64,000 nt of DNA from Halomonas elongata. GTDB taxonomy: Bacteria; Pseudomonadota; Gammaproteobacteria; Pseudomonadales; Halomonadaceae. How positions within the stretch are numbered: position 1 is the stretch's first letter; each line of letters opens with the position of its first letter. The notes beneath the pieces were generated by a model. The model did not search any database. It was not told the origin of the DNA and was given only the letters and a program-made list of their open reading frames with translations. Below are positions 52,419 to 60,836 of this stretch, one piece after another. The position numbers and the translations under genes are program-made. Location of the stretch: NCBI RefSeq assembly GCF_029081005.1, contig NZ_JAJQTQ010000009.1:62001-126000 (forward strand). Reading direction: 5' to 3'.

Positions 52419-53975
52419 ATGTTGGACGACAATCTGAAATCACAGCTCAATGCTTATCTCCAGAAGGTCACGCGGCCGTTCGAGATCGTCGCCACCCTCG
52501 ATGACGGCGACAAGTCCCGAGAGCTGCACACCCTGTTGAAAGAGGTCGCGGGCCTGAGCGACAAGATCACGCTGCGCGAGGACGGTGACGACGCCCGTGC
52601 GCCGTCCTTCGCCCTGCACCGTGAAGGGGAGTCCACCGGCGTGGTGTTCGCCGGGATTCCCATGGGCCACGAGTTCACCTCTCTGGTCCTGGCACTGCTG
52701 CAGGTGGGCGGCCATCCGCCCAAGGCGAGCGACGAAACGGTCGAGCAGATCAAGGCGCTGCCCGGTGGCCTGCACTTCGAGACCTATTTCTCGCAGTCCT
52801 GCCAGAACTGCCCGGACGTGGTGCAGGCGCTCAATCTGATGGCGGTCCTCAACCCCGGCATCAGCCACGTGGCCATCGACGGCGCCCTGTTCAAGGACGA
52901 GGTCGATGCGCGTGAAGTGATGTCGGTCCCCGGGATCTTCCTCAATGGCGAGCCTTTCGACCAGGGCCGCATGAGCCTCGAGCAGATCCTGGCCAAGGTG
53001 GATACCGGCGCCGAGGAACGCCAGGCCGAGAAGCTCAACGCCATGCCGACCTTCGACCTGCTGACGGTGGGCGGTGGTCCGGCCGGCGCCTCGGCGGCGG
53101 TCTATGCGGCGCGCAAGGGCATTCGCACCGGCGTGTCTGCCGAGCGCTTCGGCGGCCAGGTGCTCGATACCCTGGGCATCGAAAACCTGATCTCGGTGCC
53201 CTATACCGAGGGGCCCAAGCTGGCCGCGGCGCTGGAGGAACACGTCAAGCAGTACGACGTCGACATCATGGACCTGCAGCAGGCCGTCGAGCTGGTGCCC
53301 GCCAGCGAGCCGGGCGGTGAACATGAAGTGCGTTACGCCTCGGGCGCGAGCCTGAAAAGCAAGACGCTGGTGTTGGCCACCGGCGCGCGCTGGCGCGAAA
53401 TGAACGTGCCGGGCGAGGCCGAGTACCGCAACAAGGGCGTGGCCTACTGCCCGCACTGCGATGGCCCGCTGTTCAAGGGCAAGCGTGTGGCGGTGATCGG
53501 CGGCGGCAATTCCGGCGTCGAGGCGGCCATCGACCTGGCCGGCCTGGTCAAGGAAGTCATTCTGATCGAGTTCATGGACGAGCTGCGTGCCGACGAGGTG
53601 CTGCAGAAGAAGCTCGCCAGCCTGCCCAATGTCGAGATCATCAAGGGCGCGCGGACGACACAGGTCAATGGCGATGGGGCCCGGGTTTCCGGTCTCACCT
53701 ATGAAGAGCGTGCCAGCGGCGAACTCCGCGATATCGAGCTGGAAGGCGTCTTCGTGCAGATCGGCCTGGTGCCGAACACCGAGTGGCTCAAGGACTCGCC
53801 CATCGAACTGTCCGCGCATGGCGAGATCGTCACCGACGAGCGTGGCATGACCTCGGTGCCGGGCATCTTCGCCGCCGGCGACGTGACCACCGTGCCCTAC
53901 AAGCAGATCGTCATCTCACTGGGCGAAGGCTCGCGGGCGGCGCTGGGGGCTTTCGATTATCTGATTCGTCAGTGA
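52419..53975 (+). CDS. ahpF: Alkyl hydroperoxide reductase subunit F
   Basis: A 518-residue flavoprotein that transfers electrons from NADH to AhpC. The N-terminal double-thioredoxin domain has the SCQNCPD dithiol (near 127-133). The thioredoxin-reductase-like part has FAD GGGPAGA, the CPHCDGP dithiol and NAD-binding GGGNSGVEA, ending [13 protein letters not shown]. The start at 52419 ([10 protein letters not shown]) matches Escherichia coli AhpF and its length; an upstream in-frame start adds ten residues. Confidence 0.95.
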   Translation: MLDDNLKSQLNAYLQKVTRPFEIVATLDDGDKSRELHTLLKEVAGLSDKITLREDGDDARAPSFALHREGESTGVVFAGIPMGHEFTSLVLALLQVGGHPPKASDETVEQIKALPGGLHFETYFSQSCQNCPDVVQALNLMAVLNPGISHVAIDGALFKDEVDAREVMSVPGIFLNGEPFDQGRMSLEQILAKVDTGAEERQAEKLNAMPTFDLLTVGGGPAGASAAVYAARKGIRTGVSAERFGGQVLDTLGIENLISVPYTEGPKLAAALEEHVKQYDVDIMDLQQAVELVPASEPGGEHEVRYASGASLKSKTLVLATGARWREMNVPGEAEYRNKGVAYCPHCDGPLFKGKRVAVIGGGNSGVEAAIDLAGLVKEVILIEFMDELRADEVLQKKLASLPNVEIIKGARTTQVNGDGARVSGLTYEERASGELRDIELEGVFVQIGLVPNTEWLKDSPIELSAHGEIVTDERGMTSVPGIFAAGDVTTVPYKQIVISLGEGSRAALGAFDYLIRQ

Positions 53976-53984
53976 AGAAACACA

Positions 53985-54100
53985 TTTCTGAGAACCATCT
54001 TCAAACCGCATGGATGGGGTGGGCTTTTCCGTCGACAAGCCTTCGCGAGGGCGCTGTGAACCCCTCCATGGGCGCTACATCCGCCATCCATGGCGGATGA
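53985..54100. repeat. Palindromic repeat segment downstream of ahpF
   Basis: The 197-bp gap 53976-54172 has no gene. Its start (CTGAGAACCATCTTCAAACC then GCATGGA) resembles 57900-57925, and CATCCGCC (54078-54085) / GGCGGATG (54092-54099) form an eight-base-pair hairpin around ATCCAT. It looks like an interspersed extragenic repeat. Another GGCGGATGA occurs at 54182. Confidence 0.4.
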
Positions 54101-54172
54101 CCCTCGCTTCGTCTTATCCCCGGCGCCCACCATTGCTATTGCGGGCTAGGAGGGTGCTCCTGGGCCAAGCCA

Positions 54173-54781
54173 TCATCCCGTGGCGGATGACGCCCTCGTC
54201 GGATTACCGGCGGGGGCGTTGTCTTTTGGGCTTGAGGGCGATGTTTCGCACAGGCGGTTCATGCGGACGAGTGCCTGGTCGACGCCGTTCAGGCTGAAGA
54301 CCATGAACCAGTAGTCCTCCGGTGCCCGGTGGATGCGCAGGCGCAGGGTCTCGCCGTGGCGCATGTCGTCGAGCAGGGCGTCGGTCTCCGGCAGTGACAG
54401 GCGCACGTAGAAGCCGTCGTCGCCGCGTTCGGTGATGAAGGCCGCCTCGCCGCTGTGGACATCGTCGCGGTCGACCAGTACATCTACCGGCACCCGGTCC
54501 CAGGTGGTGCTGCTGGCCTGGACGTCGTCGAGCGCCACGCGTATTTCCAGCCAGGGGCGTTCGCAGGCGCCGGGCGTGGCGTTGACGCTGAGCACGCTGT
54601 CGGCGTAGCTGTGTTGTTCGATGGCACGGACATGGCGTTCCTCGCCGAGGGTCAGGCTCAGCGAGTGCCAGTTGCCATGGGCCTGGACATCGCCGGTGTT
54701 GAAGCTGGTGGCCGGGGCGGGCGTGGCGAGCAGGGCGGCAAGCGGCAGCAGCCCGCTCGCGAGGATCGTGACGAGACGCAT
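54173..54781 (-). CDS. Exported protein of unknown function
   Basis: A 202-residue protein with a clear signal peptide (about 1-25, cleavage near APATS). The mature part is acidic, with strands typical of a beta-sandwich and two cysteines (GACERPW and RLCETS) that could form a disulfide. PEDYWFMVFSLNGVDQALVR resembles segments of invasion-associated-locus-B-like proteins, but I cannot assign a family. The C-terminus is low complexity and overlaps a large inverted repeat (54188-54216) in the DNA. Monocistronic and convergent with ahpF. Confidence 0.6.
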   Translation of the reverse strand: MRLVTILASGLLPLAALLATPAPATSFNTGDVQAHGNWHSLSLTLGEERHVRAIEQHSYADSVLSVNATPGACERPWLEIRVALDDVQASSTTWDRVPVDVLVDRDDVHSGEAAFITERGDDGFYVRLSLPETDALLDDMRHGETLRLRIHRAPEDYWFMVFSLNGVDQALVRMNRLCETSPSSPKDNAPAGNPTRASSATG

Positions 54782-54843
54782 GGGACATTCCAGAACCGTG
54801 ATCCGCGCAGGCTAGCATGATGCCCATCCGGCTGTCCGGCCTC

Positions 54844-55662
54844 TCAGCGCGCTTCGGCGATGGCGTCGGCCAGCGCTCGAACCCGCTCCAGCACGGCGTG
54901 CTTGCCCTCGACCGCGCACTCGGCGTGCTGGAGGCAGTCGGTCAGTGCGGACCCGACCACGACGGCGTCGGCAAACCCGGCGATGCGGCGTGCCTGATCG
55001 GGCGTCCGGATACCGAAACCGACACCGATCGGCAGGTCGATCTGCCGGCGGATTCGACGCCATTGCGCCTCGACCTGTTCCGGCATGGCGTCCGTCGCGC
55101 CGGTCACGCCGGTGCTGGAGACGTAGTAGAGGAACCCGGGGGCGTCCTGCAATATTCGTGGCAGGCGCCGCTCGTCGGTGGTCGGCGTGGCCAGGCGGAT
55201 GACGTGCAGGCCGTGTGCCTGTGCCGGGTGGCGGAGCTCCTCATCATGTTCCGGCGGCAGGTCGACCACGATCAGCCCGTCCACACCGGCGTCGGACGCC
55301 AGTTCCAGGAAGCGCGCCACGCCCATGCGATGGATGGGGTTGTAATAGCCCATCAGCACCAGCGGCGTCTCGCTGTCCTGCTCGCGAAAGGCGCGGACCA
55401 TGGCCAGGGTCTTGTGCATGTCCTGCCCGGCATTGAGGGCGCGCCGGGAGGCCTGCTGGATCGACGGCCCGTCGGCCATCGGGTCGCTGAACGGCATGCC
55501 CAGCTCGATGATGTCGGCGCCGGCGGCCGGCAGGCCGCGCAGGATGTCGAGGCTGGTGTCGTAGTCGGGGTCGCCGGCGCTGATGAAGGTGATGAGTCCG
55601 GCGCGGTCGGCGGCCTGGAGCTCGTCGAAACGCTGGGCGATGCGGTGACGGGGTGATGCCAT
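54844..55662 (-). CDS. trpA: Tryptophan synthase alpha chain TrpA
   Basis: A 272-residue (beta/alpha)8 enzyme that cleaves indole-3-glycerol phosphate to indole. The catalytic glutamate and aspartate lie in [18 protein letters not shown], and phosphate-binding [11 protein letters not shown] and GVGFGI follow. The start at 55662 overlaps the trpB stop by one base (TGATG), ensuring coupled synthesis of the alpha2-beta2 complex. Confidence 0.96.
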   Translation of the reverse strand: MASPRHRIAQRFDELQAADRAGLITFISAGDPDYDTSLDILRGLPAAGADIIELGMPFSDPMADGPSIQQASRRALNAGQDMHKTLAMVRAFREQDSETPLVLMGYYNPIHRMGVARFLELASDAGVDGLIVVDLPPEHDEELRHPAQAHGLHVIRLATPTTDERRLPRILQDAPGFLYYVSSTGVTGATDAMPEQVEAQWRRIRRQIDLPIGVGFGIRTPDQARRIAGFADAVVVGSALTDCLQHAECAVEGKHAVLERVRALADAIAEAR

Positions 55663-56903
55663 CACGCGGCTCCTCGGTTGGTGGACGTGTCTGCCAGATA
55701 ACGTGTGACGGTCGTCATGTCCTTGTCGCCGCGTCCGCTCAGGTTGATCACCATGATGTGCGAGCTCGGCAATGTCGGCGCCAGCTTGATGGCGTGGGCA
55801 ATGGCATGGGAGGACTCCAGGGCCGGAATGATCCCCTCCAGGTGGCACAGGGTCCGGAAGGCGTCGATCGCCTCGTCATCGGTGATGGCGACATAGTCGC
55901 CGCGCCCCGTCTCGTGCAACCAGGCATGCTCCGGGCCGATGCCCGGGTAATCGAGCCCCGCCGAGACGGAATGCGCATCGACGATCTGCCCATCCTCGGA
56001 TTGCAGCAGGTAGGTGCGGTTGCCGTGCAGCACGCCGGGAACGCCACCCTGGAGGCTGGCGGCATGCCTGCCGGTCGCCATGCCGTGCCCGGCCGCTTCC
56101 ACGCCGATCAGGCGGACGTCGGGGTCCTGCAGGAAGGGGTGGAAGAGGCCCATGGCATTCGAGCCGCCTCCGATGCAGGCCAGCAGGGAGTCGGGCAGCC
56201 GTCCCTCCCGATCGAGCACCTGTTCGCGAACCTCCTGGCCGATGATGGACTGGAAGTCCCGAACCAGGGTCGGGTACGGGTGAGGACCGGCCACGGTGCC
56301 GATGATATAGAAGGTGGAGGCCACGTTCGTGGCCCAGTCGCGCATTGCCTCGTTCATCGCGTCCTTCAGGGTGCCCGTGCCGTGGGACACCGGCACGACC
56401 TCGGCACCGAGCAGTTGCATGCGCTCGACATTGGGGTGCTGACGATCGATATCGGCGCTGCCCATGTAGATGGTGCAGTCCATCCCGAAGCGTGCGGCCA
56501 CGGTCGCGGTTGCCACGCCGTGCATGCCGGCGCCGGTTTCGGCGATGATCCGCTGCTTGCCCATGTGCCGGGCGAGAAGCATCTGGCCCAGGCAGTTGTT
56601 GATCTTGTGCGCACCGGTGTGCATCAAGTCTTCGCGCTTGAGGTAGATTGTCGCGCCCTTCAAGCGATCGGTCAGGCGTGCGGCGAAGTACAGGGGGCTT
56701 CGTCGGCCGACGAAGTCTCGCTGCAAGGCGGCCAGCTCGGCACGGAAGGACGCGCTGTCCTTCACGGCCGCGTATTGCGCCTCGAGGTCGAGCGTCAGTG
56801 GCATCAGGGTCTCGGCGACGAAGCGCCCCCCGAAATGGCCGAAGCAGCCGTTGGCATCGGGGACCGATTCGAGCCTCTGTGCGGGAAAGCCCATGGCAGT
56901 CAT
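55662..56903 (-). CDS. trpB: Tryptophan synthase beta chain TrpB
   Basis: A 413-residue PLP enzyme joining indole to serine. PLP-binding Lys100 is in HTGAHKINN, the glutamate in AETGAGMHG, and the phosphate loop is GGGSNAMG. The N-terminus [16 protein letters not shown] offers two Met. Divergent from the LysR-type regulator, an arrangement like Pseudomonas trpI-trpBA. Confidence 0.96.
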   Translation of the reverse strand: MTAMGFPAQRLESVPDANGCFGHFGGRFVAETLMPLTLDLEAQYAAVKDSASFRAELAALQRDFVGRRSPLYFAARLTDRLKGATIYLKREDLMHTGAHKINNCLGQMLLARHMGKQRIIAETGAGMHGVATATVAARFGMDCTIYMGSADIDRQHPNVERMQLLGAEVVPVSHGTGTLKDAMNEAMRDWATNVASTFYIIGTVAGPHPYPTLVRDFQSIIGQEVREQVLDREGRLPDSLLACIGGGSNAMGLFHPFLQDPDVRLIGVEAAGHGMATGRHAASLQGGVPGVLHGNRTYLLQSEDGQIVDAHSVSAGLDYPGIGPEHAWLHETGRGDYVAITDDEAIDAFRTLCHLEGIIPALESSHAIAHAIKLAPTLPSSHIMVINLSGRGDKDMTTVTRYLADTSTNRGAA

Positions 56904-57008
56904 TCTCTCGCGGCGGATGATGTACGGAGATTAGTCGGCCGCCGAGGCGGTGAAAATCGATTCTTGTGCGCTAATATGTGAGAAAAGCTGACATGACAGG
57001 AGTGGGTC
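56904..57008. promoter_or_regulatory. trpBA / trpI-like intergenic control region
   Basis: A 105-bp divergent gap. It has an AT-rich centre with TTCT (56961-56964) and AGAA (56981-56984) as an inverted pair, a layout compatible with a LysR-type T-N11-A operator. TrpI activates trpBA with indole-glycerol phosphate in pseudomonads; the same role here is inferred. Confidence 0.45.
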
Positions 57009-57893
57009 TTGAACCGGTCACTACCGTCGCTGAATGCCCTCAGGGCCTTCAATGAGGTCGCTCGAACGCTCAGTGTGACGCGCGCAGCAGAGGCGCTGAA
57101 TGTCACGCATGGAGCGGTAAGTCGGCAGATTCGCCAGCTCGAGGGGCAACTCGGGGTGAGGCTGTTCCGGCGTGAAGGACGGGGATTGGTGATGACGGCG
57201 GAGGCAGAATACCTTCGTGCATCGACCTCACAGGCATTCGAGCAGTTGACCCAGGCCTGCGGTCACGTGAGACGGCGTGCGGCGGGAGCGCCCATCGTGC
57301 TGGGCTGTTCGGGCAGTTTCCTGGCGCGCTGGTTCATTCCGCGTCTGCCTCGGCTGCAGGCGCGGTATCCCGACCTGAACCTGCACCTGACGGCCGATGA
57401 GGGGGAGAAGTGGCCACTGGGTCCCGAGGTCGATGCCGTGATGTGTTTCGCCGAGCCGCCCTGGCCGGCCGACGCCCGGGTGATCGAACTGGCACCCGAG
57501 CGCATCGGGCCGGTGATGGTGCCCGGCCTGCTCGAGACGCAAGCGCCCCCCGACCCCGGCGAACTGCTGACGTTGCCGCTGCTGCATACCGAGTCTCGAG
57601 ACCAGGCATGGCCGCGCTGGTTCACGGCGCAGGGGCTGGACGCGACACGAGGACGCAAGGATCAATCCTTCGAGCATCTCAACTACATGCTGGAAGCGGC
57701 CCTGGTGGGCCTGGGCGTTGCCATCGCGCCGGCCTACCTCGTGGAGGAAGATTTACGGACAGGGCGCCTCGTCGCGCCCTGGGGGTTCATCGACACACCG
57801 GCCCGGCTCGGCCTGTGGCTGCCGCCGGGCGAGCCGGGAAGGGAGATCGATCAACTGGTCCAGTGGCTGCAGCGCGAATTGGGTGACCAGTGA
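57009..57893 (+). CDS. trpI: LysR-type regulator, probable TrpI
   Basis: A 294-residue LysR regulator with an N-terminal winged helix-turn-helix (LSVTRAAEALNVTHGAVSRQ, LEGQLGVRLF) and a periplasmic-binding-like effector domain. It resembles the GcvA/TrpI subgroup (LNALRAFNEVARTLS). The start is TTG 57009, with AGGAG seven bases upstream and no in-frame ATG nearby. Divergence from trpBA supports TrpI. Confidence 0.8.
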   Translation: MNRSLPSLNALRAFNEVARTLSVTRAAEALNVTHGAVSRQIRQLEGQLGVRLFRREGRGLVMTAEAEYLRASTSQAFEQLTQACGHVRRRAAGAPIVLGCSGSFLARWFIPRLPRLQARYPDLNLHLTADEGEKWPLGPEVDAVMCFAEPPWPADARVIELAPERIGPVMVPGLLETQAPPDPGELLTLPLLHTESRDQAWPRWFTAQGLDATRGRKDQSFEHLNYMLEAALVGLGVAIAPAYLVEEDLRTGRLVAPWGFIDTPARLGLWLPPGEPGREIDQLVQWLQRELGDQ

Positions 57894-57952
57894 GCATTTT
57901 GAGGCTGATTTCAACGCCGCATGGACGAGCGCAGTAGTTTGTAAACACCCTC
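57894..57952. repeat. Solo repeat/IS end between trpI and the molybdoenzyme gene
   Basis: The gap between two convergent genes is filled by sequence that reads, on the minus strand, GAGGGTGTTTACAAAC (57937-57952) and then CGTCCATGCGGCGTTGAAAT. The first block recurs at 1782-1797 with one mismatch. It looks like the terminus of an interspersed element with nothing else retained. Confidence 0.45.
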
Positions 57953-58726
57953 TTAGATGCCTGCCCACCAATTATACCCCCGATCCTCCCAGAAACCGCC
58001 CCGACCGCGACCGATGTGGTCGAAGCTTTCCACCAGTTCGAGCCGCATCACGTACTTGGCCATCTTGTAGCCCAGTTGCCGCTCGGCGCGCAGCCGCAGC
58101 GGCGCACCGTTGGCGATGGGCAGGGTCGCGCCGTTGAGGTCGTAGGCCAGTAGCGTCTGGGGGTGATAGGCCTCGCGGAGGTCCAGGCTCTCGTAGTAGG
58201 GGTCGCCGCCGCCGTAGCGGTGGTCGGCACAGTGGAAGACCACGAAGCGGGCGGTGTCACGCACGCCGACCCGGTCGAGCAGGTCGCCTAGCGGTACGCC
58301 GGTCCACTGGCCGATGCAGCTCCAGCCTTCGACGCAGTCGTGACGAGTGATCTGGGTGCGCGCCGGCATGTCTCGCAGGGCCGCGAGGGAGAAGCGGCCG
58401 GCGTGCTCGACCAGGCCGTCGACGCGCAACTGCCAGTCGTTGAAGGCGTTCGCCGCCAGTCGCCGGTAGTCGGCCGAGGTCGGATCGGTGGTGCCGTTGG
58501 CGCGGAACTCGGGCGCGATATCCTCCGGGGGGTATTCCCGGGCCATCGATTCCTGCGAGGCCAGCAGCCGATGCGCCTTCTGCGTCAGGGCGCCGCTGGC
58601 ATCGAACAGGGTCTGCATGGCGTCACTGCGCGTGACGCGCTCACAGCCGCCGAGCAGCAGAGCGCTTCCCGCCAGCAGGGAGCGACCGAGGAAGCGGCGG
58701 CGGCTCGGGTCATCGGGGCGCGTCAT
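57953..58726 (-). CDS. Tat-exported sulfite-oxidase-fold molybdopterin oxidoreductase
   Basis: A 257-residue enzyme with a Tat signal (RRRFLGRSLL) and a lipobox-like LLGGC (about 24-28), so it may be a lipoprotein. The molybdopterin domain has the Mo-ligand region TRHDCVEGWSCIGQWTG, followed by VVFHCADHRYGGG and LRLRAERQLGYKMAKYV. It resembles YedY/MsrP-type proteins; the substrate cannot be assigned. It overlaps the cytochrome b gene by 17 bp, which points to electron transfer from the membrane. Confidence 0.82.
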   Translation of the reverse strand: MTRPDDPSRRRFLGRSLLAGSALLLGGCERVTRSDAMQTLFDASGALTQKAHRLLASQESMAREYPPEDIAPEFRANGTTDPTSADYRRLAANAFNDWQLRVDGLVEHAGRFSLAALRDMPARTQITRHDCVEGWSCIGQWTGVPLGDLLDRVGVRDTARFVVFHCADHRYGGGDPYYESLDLREAYHPQTLLAYDLNGATLPIANGAPLRLRAERQLGYKMAKYVMRLELVESFDHIGRGRGGFWEDRGYNWWAGI

Positions 58727-59552
58727 CGTGAGGCTCCTTTTCGGGTGGCGGGACGTAGCGGCCGGTGATCATCGAACGCATGTTATTGATGAAACCGGAC
58801 ACCAGCACCAGCAGCACATGGATGATGAAGAAGGCCAGCAGCGCCGAGGCGCAGAGGAAGTGCAGGGTGCGTGCCGTCTGCCGGCCGCCGAACAGGTCCA
58901 GCAGCCAGGGCCAGGCGGCGTCCATGGTCGGTGACATGGTCAGGCCGGTGAGTATCACCATCGGGGTGATGAGGAACAGGATCAGCAGATAGGTCAGTTT
59001 CTGCAGCAGGTTGTAGTGACGGGCCTCTTCGCCACGCGGGAAGCGTAATCGTGCATGGTCGATGAGGGTCTTGCCGAGATGTCGCCACTCCTGGGCGCGT
59101 GGCAGCAGGCGGCGCCGAAGCTGTCCGCCGATCACCAGGTAGGCCAGATAGCCGATCAGCATGGGGGCGAAGATCCAGGCGGCCAGGAAATGCCACTGGC
59201 GGCCCATGGCGAGCCAGCGAGGCCCGGGCAGGGTCGACCAGGCGGGGAAGGCGCGGACCTCGCGATCAGTGTCGGAACCCGAGACGCCCAGCACGCCGGT
59301 GGTGTCGAAACGATAGCCGCCGAGGCGGGTAATGCCCCGCAACTCGCCGTTGTCGGCGCGTATGGCGCCGATCGACAGGGCCGGCGTATCGAAGTGGGAA
59401 TCCATGCCCCAGTACAGGGAGGGATGCGCATTGAAGATCTGCAGGCCGCTCATCAACAGCACGATCAGGCAGACGACGTTCACCCAGTGCCAGAGACGGG
59501 TGAAGAGGGCATGCCGCTTGATGACGGTCGGGGCCTCGGATGTCGTAGACAT
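58710..59552 (-). CDS. Cytochrome b561-type membrane subunit for the molybdoenzyme
   Basis: A 280-residue membrane protein with four to five helices. Likely haem histidines are in RLWHWVNVV, RQWHFLAAW, LHFLCAS and FFIIHVLL. A periplasmic loop follows helix 1 (about 40-115). It belongs to the NiFe-hydrogenase/thiosulfate-reductase cytochrome b type and is not the MsrQ type that usually accompanies MsrP. It is upstream in the operon and would pass electrons from quinol to the molybdoprotein. Confidence 0.82.
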   Translation of the reverse strand: MSTTSEAPTVIKRHALFTRLWHWVNVVCLIVLLMSGLQIFNAHPSLYWGMDSHFDTPALSIGAIRADNGELRGITRLGGYRFDTTGVLGVSGSDTDREVRAFPAWSTLPGPRWLAMGRQWHFLAAWIFAPMLIGYLAYLVIGGQLRRRLLPRAQEWRHLGKTLIDHARLRFPRGEEARHYNLLQKLTYLLILFLITPMVILTGLTMSPTMDAAWPWLLDLFGGRQTARTLHFLCASALLAFFIIHVLLVLVSGFINNMRSMITGRYVPPPEKEPHDDAPR

Positions 59553-59598
59553 GGCGCCTTCCTGGATAGAGGGGAAAACGGAGTCGGCCGGCCACGGA

Positions 59599-59635
59599 GC
59601 TATCGTGGATAGCGCTCAGGTGCGAGCGCGATAGC
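59599..59635. promoter_or_regulatory. Inverted repeat upstream of the cytochrome b / molybdoenzyme operon
   Basis: GCTATC-GTG-GATAGC (59599-59613) is a perfect six-base-pair palindrome, followed by a further CGATAGC at 59629-59635. It lies between the cytochrome b start and the end of the repeat-protein gene and could be an operator or a processing hairpin. Confidence 0.35.
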
Positions 59636-59660
59636 CCTGCGGCCGGCAGGAAAGCGAGCG

Positions 59661-59930
59661 TCACATCTCGCCGTCTTCTTCCATCATGGCGTCGCCATCC
59701 TCCTTCATCGCGTCGTCTCCGTGCATGGCATCTTCCGCCATCGCATCTCCTTCCATCGCATCTCCCTCCATGGCGTCACCGGACATGGCATCGCCGGATT
59801 GCTCCATGCTGTCGCCACTGGACATGGCGTCCTCTTCGTGATGGTCCGCCAGGGCGGCGGTGGGCAACAGCAGGGCGCAGCCGATCAGGGCAGCGAGCAG
59901 AAGGGTCTTGTTCGGCGTCGTGGTCAACAT
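59661..59930 (-). CDS. Small exported acidic Met-Asp-Ala repeat protein
   Basis: An 89-residue protein. A signal peptide (about 1-29) is followed by HHEEDAM and then about a dozen copies of a five-residue motif G/E-D-A-M (e.g. GDAMEGDAMEGDAM). It resembles the small pentapeptide MXKDX-repeat proteins, but the repeats are acidic here instead of lysine-rich. Met, His and Asp could bind a metal such as copper, or methionines could act as an oxidant sink; neither is shown. It lies in the same orientation as the cytochrome b and molybdoenzyme genes and divergent from the two-component pair. Confidence 0.7.
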   Translation of the reverse strand: MLTTTPNKTLLLAALIGCALLLPTAALADHHEEDAMSSGDSMEQSGDAMSGDAMEGDAMEGDAMAEDAMHGDDAMKEDGDAMMEEDGEM

Positions 59931-60010
59931 CGTGCACCTCCGGTCTCGGAAGAGTCACCGGCGAAATGCCGGGACTGCATGGATCACGCTAGTGGCCGTC
60001 GCGTCGCCAT

Positions 60011-60051
60011 TCATCACGAAATCATCACGTCGCCGAGAAGGTTTTGTGATG
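60011..60051. promoter_or_regulatory. Tandem OmpR-family binding boxes
   Basis: TCATCACG occurs at 60011-60018 and again at 60022-60029, an 11-bp period typical of OmpR/PhoB-type sites, and the inverse GTGATG is at 60046-60051. It lies between the divergent repeat-protein gene and the response regulator, so autoregulation and control of both sides is plausible. Confidence 0.6.
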
Positions 60052-60104
60052 CAGGGGGCGCAGCCCAGCCCTACAGTGGGGCAAGGCTGATAGAGGATGG
60101 CGCC

Positions 60105-60836
60105 ATGACCTATCGAATCCTGTGTGTCGAGGACAACCCCGAGATCGGGCGGATGCTGGTCGAGCGCCTGGCCGATGAGGGGCATCATTGCGACCGCGTG
60201 GTCGATGGCGAGTCGGCCCTGGCCGCGCTGGAAGGCGGCGCGTCGGCGGCGGGGTATGATCTGGTGATGCTGGACCTGATGTTGCCCGGCCTCGATGGCC
60301 TGGAGGTGTGTCGGCGGCTGCGTCGTCGAGACAGCCACACACCAGTGCTGATGGTGACGGCAAAGGCGGCAATTCGCGATGTGGTGCTGGGGCTCGAGAT
60401 CGGCGCCGACGACTATGTCACCAAGCCGTTCCACATGCCGATCCTGCTGGCTCGGGTCCAGGCCCTGCTGAGGCGACACCGACGTCCGGCGCCGGGCGAC
60501 GACGGCATCGTCGAGACGCCGCCCGTGGTCCATGGCGAGCTGGTCATCGATGCGGCTCGCCATCGTGTCACCCTGGCGGGACGTGCCGTGCAACTGACCG
60601 CCAAGGAATTCGCCCTGCTGGCCCTGTTCGCGCGCCACCCGGGGCACAGTTTTACCCGGGGCGAGTTGCTCGACCGGGTCTGGGGCGAGGAATTCGATGG
60701 CTACGACCACACCGTGAATACTCATATCAACCGCCTGCGCAACAAGATCGAGGCCGATCCGGCCCGTCCCTGGTTCATCCAGACCGTGTGGGGCATCGGC
60801 TATCGATTCGCCGACGAGGAGAGCGAACCATCGTGA
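60105..60836 (+). CDS. OmpR-family response regulator
   Basis: A 243-residue regulator with a receiver (LCVEDNPEIGRMLVERLADE, phospho-Asp in LVMLDLMLPGLDGLE, KPFHMPILLARVQALL) and a winged-helix output domain (LTAKEFALLALFARHPGH, VNTHINRLRNKIE). The start at 60105 has GAGG eight bases upstream. It overlaps the kinase by 4 bp (GTGA). Its position next to a molybdoenzyme operon recalls the HprRS/YedVW-msrPQ arrangement, but the target genes here are inferred. Confidence 0.93.
   Translation: MTYRILCVEDNPEIGRMLVERLADEGHHCDRVVDGESALAALEGGASAAGYDLVMLDLMLPGLDGLEVCRRLRRRDSHTPVLMVTAKAAIRDVVLGLEIGADDYVTKPFHMPILLARVQALLRRHRRPAPGDDGIVETPPVVHGELVIDAARHRVTLAGRAVQLTAKEFALLALFARHPGHSFTRGELLDRVWGEEFDGYDHTVNTHINRLRNKIEADPARPWFIQTVWGIGYRFADEESEPS

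Noticed and set aside
53976..54172. Small gene in the gap after ahpF
   Set aside because: The only open frames are short, lack ribosome sites and overlap palindromic repeat sequence.
57953..59552. A direct msrP-msrQ assignment for the molybdoenzyme and its membrane partner
   Set aside because: The membrane subunit has the b561/NiFe-hydrogenase cytochrome b pattern and 280 residues, unlike MsrQ; the enzyme also carries a lipobox. Only the general fold was called.
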